Source: an uncultured bacterium (GTDB lineage: Bacteria > Verrucomicrobiota > Kiritimatiellia > RFP12 > UBA1067). From it: 37,275 nucleotides of DNA. Positions 30,624 through 37,275 of this stretch are shown in pieces. Numbering within the stretch: the stretch's first letter is position 1; every line of letters starts with the position of its first letter. Below the pieces are notes generated by a model, which saw only the letters and a list, made by a program, of their open reading frames with translations, had not been told where the DNA came from and made no database searches. Both the position numbers and the translations under genes were made by a program. The stretch covers positions 1 through 37,275 of the forward strand of contig CADCBS010000007.1 in the NCBI GenBank assembly GCA_902799715.1, given 5' to 3'.

Positions 30624-33600
30624 TCAGAAAAGAAGCCGCCTTGCGCCGCCGGGCGCGGGGAGCGCCTGCCGCGGTTCGCGGAATATCGCGTTCACGGTGG
30701 AGTCGCCCAGCATGGCGCGCCAGTCGGCCACGCCGCCGGGTGCCTTTTCGGGCGGCCTGCCGGCCTTGGCGGCGGCGGCCAGCGCGGCGCGTTCGTCGCT
30801 CTCGATCGTGGCGGCCAGCTGCTTGACAGCGTCTATGCGCTCTTTGCGCGTGTCCCGCCTGGTGACGAATGCGGCGCAGGCGCGCGCAGATCTGGATATG
30901 CTGTCCATTATGCGCTTGTCGCCGTCCGAGCGGAGGAGGTCTCCGTAGGCGGAGCGCAGGCTGGCGAGCACCGGCACGAGCGTGCCGAACCGCTCGCCGC
31001 CCTTGCCGGCGCCGGACTGGTCCCTCGCCGGTTCGCCCGCGGCCTTCGCGTACGCCTTGAAGAAGAACTCCGAGCACAGCAGGCGCATCTCGACCGCCCG
31101 GTCCGCCTCCGCCCCGGCGGATCTGCGTCCGGCTATCTGGATCGCGCCTTCGAGCGACACCAGCGCGGCGCGCTTCACGCCGTCGGCGTTGGCGGGGTCG
31201 CGCAGCCATCTTTCGCCTTCGCCGCCCCGCGCCGCGAGCGACGTCATCAGCTTCTGCGCGAACGCGCACGGAATGTCCATGAGCCGCAGCATCGCGGCGC
31301 AGGCCGTGCAGTCGCTCAGGCCCTGGAAGTCGGTGTAAGCGCTGTCGGCCAGCACGGTGCGCAGGAACGGCAGCGTAAGGTCGGGACGGTTCATGCCGCA
31401 CAGCGCCGTCGCGATCTTGACGCATTCCCGCGTCGACGGATTTCTTTTTTCGCGGGCCGCCTCCATCAGGATTTCCACCGTTTCGCGGGCCCTTTCCGTG
31501 TACATCCGCGCCACTTCGTGCTTCTGGTCGATTGCGCTCAGGTAGGCCATGCCCGAATGCGCCCTGTCGATGCCGTCGGCCAGGAACACGAGGTCGGGCA
31601 TGGCGTCTGGCGGCGTCTTGGGGTCGGCGTGCAGGCGTATGCCGCGCAGCTGGCTGGTCTGGAAGTAGCGTATCACCGACTCCGTCGAGATCGGATACAG
31701 GTGGCATGCTTCGCGCGCGGCTTCCGCGAACTCGCGGTCCATCCCGCGGTTGTAGTACAGCATCGCTATGGCGCTGCGCAGCTTGGAGAAGTTCTTCTGC
31801 GCGGCGAAGTCCCGGCGGAACGCCGGGTCGCGCAGCAGCCGGCGCGTGTACCAGTCCCAGAAGTCCATGTCGGACCGAACGGTCGCGGGCGGCATCCTGA
31901 CGGCGAACGGGCTCTTGCCGTCGATCGACGGGTCGCCTTCGATCTTCATTATCAAGCCGTGCGGCGTGAGGTACGGGTACATCCACTGGATCGGGTAGCT
32001 TTCTTCGATGTAGAAGTCGCGGCGCAGGCGCTCGCGGTCGAACATCTGCCGCGCCAGGATGGCGTTGATCTTCATCACCTCCAGCGCGCCCTGCACTTCT
32101 ATCTTGCCGTGCGCGGACGAGCCGGGGTTCTCCTTGTCGTACTGCTCGAAGGCGAGCTGCGAGTCAGCCGTGTCGGGAATCCAGATGTCGTCGCCGTACA
32201 GGTCGCGCTCCACCGACATGTAGGTGCCGTCGGCCAGCGCGTTCTGGGTGATCAGATGCACGTCGGGCCTGTAGTCCGCCGAGTAGATCATGTACGTCGG
32301 CACGAAGCGCCCCGGATCGGAGCCGCCGAAGAAGAACGCGTCTTTCGTCATCGGCGGCGGCCAGTCGGGATTCGGTAGCGGCTCTTCGTCCGGCGAAAGC
32401 TCCGGCGCTATGGCGCGGTTGCCTTCGAGCTGGTACGCGCCGAACTGCCAGCCGAACGTGTGGCCGTTCTGCTCTGCGCTTCCCATGCGCATTATCAGGT
32501 CGTCGTTCGTGTAGTTTTCGTATACCGGTATCAGGAACGTGAGCGAGGCCGCGGCGAGGAGCGCGCCGAGCACCGGCCGCCTGAACGGGCTGTCGCGCAG
32601 GACCGGCGCCAGCCACCTGTTCGCCACAGCCAGGCCGAAGGCGAGCCCGCAGCCGATCCACAGCGAGAATATGCCGTGCGACGATATGAACTTCACCTTC
32701 TGTATGAAGCCGTCCTGTATGTCGCCGCGCGTGTTGGCCAGCATGATCAGGACGAAGCTCATCATCACGAACCCCGCGCCGGTGCACAGAAGCCAGCGTT
32801 GCGAAATGTCGTCGGCGCAGAAGCGCGGCGGGTGCGAAAGGTCCGCCGGCTTCGCGGCGTCCCGCCCTTCTCCCTCCGCCGCGTCTCCGGCGGCGTCCGC
32901 TTTGCGCACCGTCGCGCCGGCGTCCGCCCCGCCCGCGAGCAGCTTCGCCGTCTGGCGGCACAGTATCGCCACGGCGCCCGTGGCCGCCAGCGCGCCCAGG
33001 GCGGCGATCAGCAGCTTGTCCACGCGCCACGGCGGCTCGCCGCCGTAGATTTCGGACGCCACCACGAGCGCGGCCACCGCTATGTACAGCGCGGCGGCCA
33101 GGTTGAGCGCGCTGCGCGCGCGGCCTTTGGCGTTGCGCCACTTCCACGCTGCGAACGGCAGCAGCGCCAGCGTGGCCGCCACGAGCGTGAACTGCATGCG
33201 CAGGTCGGAAAGATACGAGCCGAACTGGTCGCCCAGCTTCTCGAACCCGCCGTCGAGGAACCCTATCGCCTCGTACTGCCCGCGCGTGATGGCGTGCTTG
33301 AACCCTTTCCACGTGCGCGGGTACGCCCAGTTCATCGGCGGGTTGCGCAGGTCCGAGACTATCGGCATGTACGCGTAGAACGAAACGCCCAGTTCCGCGA
33401 AGAACGCCGCGAACGCCACGCGCCTGCCGTTGGGCAGCGCCGCCCACGCAAGCCCCAGCGCCGCGAAGTTCCAGAGCACCGGCCAGAAGAACCACCACGT
33501 GTTCGGATCCGTCAGGCCGTTGAGCGCGCCGCGCACGGCCAGCGCGAAGAACGCCAGCTGCGCGCCCGTCACGGGTATCGCGTACGCCGCGCCGCGCGGT

Positions 33601-35126
33601 ATCTTCCATGTCAGCGCCCACACGACGGCGATGCCCGCCGCCAGCACAAGGCCGGGGACGAGCCACGAAAACTCCTTGCCCGCGCCGTGCACGCCCGCGG
33701 CGTCGAGCGCCACGAGCGGCGCGACGGCCGCCGCCGCCGCGAAGAGCGCCATCCCCGCCGCCGCGAATCCCGCGATCCTGCCGGACGGGCCGCCCGTCCC
33801 GTCGAGCGCGTCGCGGACGATCTCGCGGAGCGTCTTGTCGCGCCTGAACGCCACGTACAGCGCGCACGCGATGGAAAGCGACAGCAGCACGCCTACCGCC
33901 AGGTACAGGTCCGGGCTGGCGAGCGGCGCGCCCGCCAGCTGCGATTCGGGCCACGTGCGCGGCGCCGACCTGCCGTATACAAATGTTCCGGCCGGACCCG
34001 CCCCGAACCACACCTCCGTCACGGAGAATACGCGCGACAGCAGCATGGCCGCCACGCCCGCGAGCGCCGTGCAGGCCCCCGCCAGCGCCGGCATGTCGGC
34101 GCGCCACCTGCCAGGATTCGCCTCCGCCCTGCGCCGCATCGCGGCCGCGACTGCCGCCGCCGCCACGACGAGGATCGCGCCGGTCCACAGCAGGGTGCTG
34201 TCGGGCACGCCCTGCAGCGCTACGTCGCCCAGATGGTTGAACTTCGCCACTTCGTAGGGCAGCGTCTGCGGCCTGGCCGTCGCGGAGGCGAATATGGAAC
34301 TGTTCTGCGCCTGCCCGAAGATCCATCTCTTCCCGGGCATGTTCGCCACGTCTTCCCGCGAAACGACGGAAAGGAGGTGCGCCGTGAGTCCGATCGGGAC
34401 CAGCAGCAGCGTGAAGTCGCGGAAGAGCCTGATCTCCGTCGTCAGTATCACCAGCACGAGCGGCACCGCGGCGAAAAGAAGCACCTGGTAGTTCGTCAGG
34501 CCGAGCCCGAACACGAACGCCGTGAGCCACAGGATCTTGTCGGACGGCCTGCGCATCCAGCGGTACGTCAGCAGCAGGACCCACATCAGGAACAGCGCGT
34601 TCAGCGAGTATATCTCGACTATCGTCGCCTGCGACCACATGACCGGCGAGAACGCGAACACCAGCGAGCCGCCCAGGCCGCCGGCCAGCGCCATCATGTC
34701 GCGGTGCCTGTCGGACGCCCCCTCCCCCGCCTCGCCGCGCAGCATGTCGCGCGCGGAGCTTGTTATCAGCATCGCAGTGCATCCCGCCGCCAGCGCGCCG
34801 AATACCGCGCTCATCAGCGAAATCGCCCACGCCGGCGTAGGATGCCCCTGGTACGTCACCCAGCCGAACACGCGGCAGAATACCCACGCGCACATCGTCC
34901 ACAGCGGATATCCCGGCGGGTGCGGCACCCCCAGCCAGTCGCCGGCCGTCGCCAGCTCGCCGGAGTCTTCCATGCCCACGCTCGGCCCGAGCGTGAAGAA
35001 GTACACAAGCATCGACACCGCCGTGGCGCCCCAGAACGAAAGCCAGTCCGTCTTGCTGAAAAACGGCCCGCAGGGACGCGACGGCGCGCCGTCCCCGCCT
35101 TTTTTCGAGAAAATGTTTCCGAACAT
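30624..35126 (-). CDS. DUF2723-family membrane protein, GT-C glycosyltransferase-like, with long C-terminal extension
   Basis: A 1500-aa protein of the DUF2723/TMEM260 type. The signature MEDSGE (Asp54, Glu57) and HPPGYPL (69-75) in the first external loop are diagnostic, and the Asp-Glu pair matches the catalytic position of GT-C sugar transferases. About a dozen or more hydrophobic helices spread over residues 30-880. A long soluble portion (about 890-1500) follows with Lys/Arg-rich helices and TPR-like repeats. Sugar donor and acceptor are unknown; protein O-mannosylation is the role of relatives such as TMEM260, so that is a guess here. The start at 35126 was chosen over an upstream in-frame ATG at 35192, which overlaps the -35 box. 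Its own promoter precedes it, and lpxA, murF and argS follow. Confidence 0.8.
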   Translation of the reverse strand: MFGNIFSKKGGDGAPSRPCGPFFSKTDWLSFWGATAVSMLVYFFTLGPSVGMEDSGELATAGDWLGVPHPPGYPLWTMCAWVFCRVFGWVTYQGHPTPAWAISLMSAVFGALAAGCTAMLITSSARDMLRGEAGEGASDRHRDMMALAGGLGGSLVFAFSPVMWSQATIVEIYSLNALFLMWVLLLTYRWMRRPSDKILWLTAFVFGLGLTNYQVLLFAAVPLVLVILTTEIRLFRDFTLLLVPIGLTAHLLSVVSREDVANMPGKRWIFGQAQNSSIFASATARPQTLPYEVAKFNHLGDVALQGVPDSTLLWTGAILVVAAAAVAAAMRRRAEANPGRWRADMPALAGACTALAGVAAMLLSRVFSVTEVWFGAGPAGTFVYGRSAPRTWPESQLAGAPLASPDLYLAVGVLLSLSIACALYVAFRRDKTLREIVRDALDGTGGPSGRIAGFAAAGMALFAAAAAVAPLVALDAAGVHGAGKEFSWLVPGLVLAAGIAVVWALTWKIPRGAAYAIPVTGAQLAFFALAVRGALNGLTDPNTWWFFWPVLWNFAALGLAWAALPNGRRVAFAAFFAELGVSFYAYMPIVSDLRNPPMNWAYPRTWKGFKHAITRGQYEAIGFLDGGFEKLGDQFGSYLSDLRMQFTLVAATLALLPFAAWKWRNAKGRARSALNLAAALYIAVAALVVASEIYGGEPPWRVDKLLIAALGALAATGAVAILCRQTAKLLAGGADAGATVRKADAAGDAAEGEGRDAAKPADLSHPPRFCADDISQRWLLCTGAGFVMMSFVLIMLANTRGDIQDGFIQKVKFISSHGIFSLWIGCGLAFGLAVANRWLAPVLRDSPFRRPVLGALLAAASLTFLIPVYENYTNDDLIMRMGSAEQNGHTFGWQFGAYQLEGNRAIAPELSPDEEPLPNPDWPPPMTKDAFFFGGSDPGRFVPTYMIYSADYRPDVHLITQNALADGTYMSVERDLYGDDIWIPDTADSQLAFEQYDKENPGSSAHGKIEVQGALEVMKINAILARQMFDRERLRRDFYIEESYPIQWMYPYLTPHGLIMKIEGDPSIDGKSPFAVRMPPATVRSDMDFWDWYTRRLLRDPAFRRDFAAQKNFSKLRSAIAMLYYNRGMDREFAEAAREACHLYPISTESVIRYFQTSQLRGIRLHADPKTPPDAMPDLVFLADGIDRAHSGMAYLSAIDQKHEVARMYTERARETVEILMEAAREKRNPSTRECVKIATALCGMNRPDLTLPFLRTVLADSAYTDFQGLSDCTACAAMLRLMDIPCAFAQKLMTSLAARGGEGERWLRDPANADGVKRAALVSLEGAIQIAGRRSAGAEADRAVEMRLLCSEFFFKAYAKAAGEPARDQSGAGKGGERFGTLVPVLASLRSAYGDLLRSDGDKRIMDSISRSARACAAFVTRRDTRKERIDAVKQLAATIESDERAALAAAAKAGRPPEKAPGGVADWRAMLGDSTVNAIFREPRQALPAPGGARRLLF

Positions 35127-35163
35127 TTGGATTCCGGTTTTTGCTGTTGGTTGAAGATGTATT

Positions 35164-35192
35164 ATTCTACCATACGCGGCCTGCGTCCGCAA
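35164..35192 (-). promoter_or_regulatory. Promoter of the DUF2723-lpxA-murF-argS operon
   Basis: Minus-strand TTGCGG (35187-35192), a 17-base spacer and TAGAAT (35164-35169) with the extended TG at 35171-35172. Start expected near 35157, about 31 bases before the ATG. It closely matches the promoter form of GDPD and of the second GH20 gene. Confidence 0.75.
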
Positions 35193-35217
35193 ATACGATT
35201 TGGCCGCCGCGCCCGGC

Positions 35218-35238
35218 CCCGCGGCGCGGCGCCGCGGG
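35218..35238 (-). terminator. Hairpin after the second GH20 gene, possible terminator
   Basis: A perfect 8-bp stem CCCGCGGC/GCCGCGGG with a 5-base loop starts 11 bases past the stop. No T-run follows, so it would not be a classic Rho-independent site. It lies just upstream of the DUF2723 promoter. Confidence 0.35.
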
Positions 35239-35249
35239 CCTCCGGCGGG

Positions 35250-37109
35250 TCACTTCCCCGCGCCGGGCGGCCGGGCGGAGTATGCAAGCCCCGGGACTTC
35301 GCGCGGCCGGTCGCTCGTCCCGAGCACCGGCGCGAACGAGCCTATCCACTTCCAGCCGCCTTTTTTCGGGAGCGTCATCTTGACGTGGTTCACGCCTTTC
35401 TTCAGGTGTATGGGCGTCGGTTCGCGGTACCAGTAGTCTTCGTCGACGAGCGGCGTCTCCTTCGGATTGCCTCCGGTCCCCGGATGCGCCCATTCCGGCG
35501 GCTCGATCCTGCGGCCGTTCAGCTCTACCGTCGCGCCGTGCTTGTTCCACTCGCCGCGCTTCGGCGTGGGTGCGTCGCGGCTGCGCCCGTCCGACCGCGA
35601 AAACCCCGTCATGCCGATCCACGCGCCGCAGTCGATCTCGCGTTCGCTCGTTATCCACGTCTCGAGCGTCGCCACGCCGTCGCGGCCCGGCGCGAACGCG
35701 CTTGCGGGGAACCAGAAATGCCGCGGATAGACCGTGGCCTGCGGAATGTCCTCGCCCAGAACCGCGCCGTCCGCGTCTGTCATGCGCCAGCGCATCTGCG
35801 TCTGCGCGACGTACGGGAAAGGATGCCGCAGGTCTTTCAGCACTTTGTCGCGCTGCGCGACCGTGCGCCGTTCGAGGTCCGCCGCCAGCGCGAAACGCGG
35901 GTCGTCCGGCCGCGGCAGGCGCGCGTAGAGCGACGGTTCGTCCTTTTCGCGCCCGCGCCAGAAATTGTCGGAAAGGAGCACGATCGCGGGATAGACGGCG
36001 TTCATCCTCGCGACGTCTTCGGTGTCGGCTATCGCGTCGTCGTGCCACACGCAGATCGTCGCGCCCAGCTTCTCCCCTTTTCCGCCCCACCGGCACGGCT
36101 GCTGGTAGGCGGCCACCGAAAGAAGCTCCTCGGGGTCGACGTGGTTGATGTAGTAGCTGTTCTGCGAGTCGATGTATGGCGTCTTGTCGCCGCGCGGATC
36201 CTTCGCCCCCATCCAGAGATGCTTGATCGCCTGTCCGGGCAGCCGCAGCCCCGGCGACCAGCCCATGAGCGCGCGCCCGTTGCCGGCGGCTTTCCCCGCC
36301 CAGAAGTCGAGGTGGCTTTGCGGAACCTTCTCCCCGCGCTCGCGCGCCTCGTCCGTGCCGAGGTGGATTATCGGCATGTCTTCGGGCGGCGCGAGCGAGC
36401 ATAGCTCGTCGATCAGCTCGCCCAGCACGGTCTTGGCCTTTTCGCACGAAAGGTCTCCGATCCCCGTCGCCTTCCTGAACGCCAGCGTGTGGCCCGGCAT
36501 GTCGAGTTCCGGGACCACGGTCACGCCGCGCGCCTTCGCGAAGGCGAGGACGTCCTTGAATTCGGCCTGCGTGTAGAACTTTCCGGCGTTGCGAGAAAAC
36601 GCTTCGCGCCTCTGTAGCTCCGGATGCCTCTTCGATTCGAGCCGCCAGCCGTAGTTGTCCGTAAGATGCCAGTGGAACACGTTGTATTTGTAGGCGGCGA
36701 GCATGGCGATCGCGTCTTTTATCGACTGTACGCTCTGGTAGTTGCGTCCGCAGTCGAGCATCAGCCCGCGGTACTTGAACTCCGGCCAGTCGACTATAGT
36801 GCAGTCCGGCACGGGTTCCGCCCCGGCGAGCTTCTCCAGCTGCGCCCATGTCGCGCGGGCGTAGCGCAGTCCCTCGGCGTCGCCCTCGAATCCGGGCTTC
36901 CCCCCGCGCACGGCAAGCGTGTAGCCGCCCTCGTGCGAGATGTGCGTAGCGGCGATGCCGTCCGCGCCGCGGTGTACGATTCGCGGGCGCGGCATCAGTT
37001 CGTCTATGCAGTCCGCCCGCGATCCGGTTGCCGCTGCGATGCAAAGCACGGCCGAAACGGCGAAAACCGCACCCCGTCCGGCGGCCATGGATTCAAGGCG
37101 TCCTGTCAT
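35250..37109 (-). CDS. Secreted GH20 beta-N-acetylhexosaminidase-like enzyme with C-terminal domain
   Basis: A 619-aa exported glycosidase. The ATG at 37109 has GGAG upstream and gives a signal peptide with hydrophobic core AVFAVSAVLCIAAATGS (14-30). Residues 35-110 are the usual alpha/beta N-domain. The catalytic barrel runs from about 110 to 400, with FHWHLTDNYGWRLE (145-158) and the catalytic pair Asp253-Glu254 in HLGTDEARE. PELDMPGH is intact. The C-terminal 200 residues form a beta-rich domain that ends in a module (HLKKGVNHVKMTLPKK) resembling galactose-binding-like folds. It shares only the core with the GH20 at 5588-7096, so the two probably cut different substrates. It stands alone under its own promoter. 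Confidence 0.92.
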   Translation of the reverse strand: MTGRLESMAAGRGAVFAVSAVLCIAAATGSRADCIDELMPRPRIVHRGADGIAATHISHEGGYTLAVRGGKPGFEGDAEGLRYARATWAQLEKLAGAEPVPDCTIVDWPEFKYRGLMLDCGRNYQSVQSIKDAIAMLAAYKYNVFHWHLTDNYGWRLESKRHPELQRREAFSRNAGKFYTQAEFKDVLAFAKARGVTVVPELDMPGHTLAFRKATGIGDLSCEKAKTVLGELIDELCSLAPPEDMPIIHLGTDEARERGEKVPQSHLDFWAGKAAGNGRALMGWSPGLRLPGQAIKHLWMGAKDPRGDKTPYIDSQNSYYINHVDPEELLSVAAYQQPCRWGGKGEKLGATICVWHDDAIADTEDVARMNAVYPAIVLLSDNFWRGREKDEPSLYARLPRPDDPRFALAADLERRTVAQRDKVLKDLRHPFPYVAQTQMRWRMTDADGAVLGEDIPQATVYPRHFWFPASAFAPGRDGVATLETWITSEREIDCGAWIGMTGFSRSDGRSRDAPTPKRGEWNKHGATVELNGRRIEPPEWAHPGTGGNPKETPLVDEDYWYREPTPIHLKKGVNHVKMTLPKKGGWKWIGSFAPVLGTSDRPREVPGLAYSARPPGAGK

Positions 37110-37136
37110 GATATGCTCCGTTCTCGATGCAACGCC

Positions 37137-37165
37137 ATTGTACCAAAAATACGCCCCGGCTTGAA
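37137..37165 (-). promoter_or_regulatory. Promoter of the second GH20 gene
   Basis: Minus-strand TTCAAG (37160-37165), a 17-base spacer and TACAAT (37137-37142), with the extended TG at 37144-37145. The leader to the ATG would be about 22 bases and contains GGAG. Confidence 0.65.
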
Positions 37166-37275
37166 GCCTCCCCGCAACTTGCCGCTTTGCCCCGCACCTC
37201 CTCTCCCCCCCCATGAACCGCCGACGGAAGCCCCCGCCTTCCCCCGTCCCATCCCTCCGAATCCCCGTCCCCTCC
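37166..37275. other. C-rich tract at the right edge, no gene seen
   Basis: The plus strand is almost all pyrimidine, with several runs of C. The minus strand from about 37230 to 37275 has repeated G-runs of three or more with short loops, the pattern of a G-quadruplex. An ATG at 37213 opens a short frame to the window end, with no ribosome binding site and biased composition. No gene can be supported here. Confidence 0.4.

Noticed and set aside
32460-36404. A 1314-codon open frame on the plus strand across the DUF2723 and GH20 genes
   Set aside because: Its translation is Arg/His/Ala-rich with no family motif, and it lies antisense to two genes with clear domains. Long antisense frames are expected in GC-rich DNA.
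1-37275. CRISPR arrays, insertion sequences, rRNA and integrase genes
   Set aside because: No regularly spaced repeats, transposase or integrase motifs, or rRNA stretches were seen on either strand.

Overview
The window is GC-rich DNA from a Gram-negative bacterium. It carries lpxA (lipid A), murF, an MsbA-like exporter, several signal-peptide-bearing glycan hydrolases (two GH20 enzymes and one DUF4091/GH123-like protein) and a multisubunit [FeFe] hydrogenase. With a type III secretion chaperone and very large kinase-like proteins beside it, this suggests an anaerobic, host-associated glycan degrader, perhaps in the PVC group (Kiritimatiellota/Lentisphaerota-like). That placement is inference; no marker gene proves it.

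Layout, left to right. (1) 1-567: the end of an unrecognised protein. (2) 630-7934, plus strand: thioredoxin reductase overlapping an MsbA-type ABC exporter, a hypothetical protein, a SAM methyltransferase, a secreted GH20 hexosaminidase and panB. (3) 7989-8065, minus strand: tRNA-His with its own promoter. (4) 8274-18587, plus strand: the most unusual part. It holds a 1499-aa protein with an ADCK/UbiB-like kinase core, an EcoRV-type restriction-modification pair on visibly AT-richer DNA, a CesT-family type III secretion chaperone, a 913-aa protein with a PI3/PI4-kinase-like core, and a 151-aa unknown protein followed by a terminator. I read it as an effector-chaperone locus interrupted by a mobile R-M cassette. 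(5) 18738-21343: a secreted glycerophosphodiester phosphodiesterase overlapping a DUF4091 protein, under a strong promoter. (6) 21412-26541: an electron-bifurcating-type hydrogenase operon (NuoE-like, HATPase, small ferredoxin-like, NuoF-like and catalytic subunit), ended by a 12-bp-stem terminator. (7) 35126-26648, minus strand: a DUF2723 membrane glycosyltransferase-like protein, lpxA, murF and argS in a probable operon. (8) 37109-35250, minus strand: a second secreted GH20 enzyme. The right edge is a C-rich tract.

Many genes share one promoter form: a TTG-like -35, a 17-base spacer and an extended -10 of the form TGGTANAAT. The trxB copy sits so close to the start codon that its mRNA is probably leaderless.

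The most interesting candidate system is the pair of giant, unrelated kinase-fold proteins flanking a type III chaperone gene. The two cores come from different kinase lineages. The ADCK-like one has changes in the two motifs (KxGQ and the Ala-rich loop) that characterise this family. No type III structural genes lie in the window, so secretion itself is unproven.
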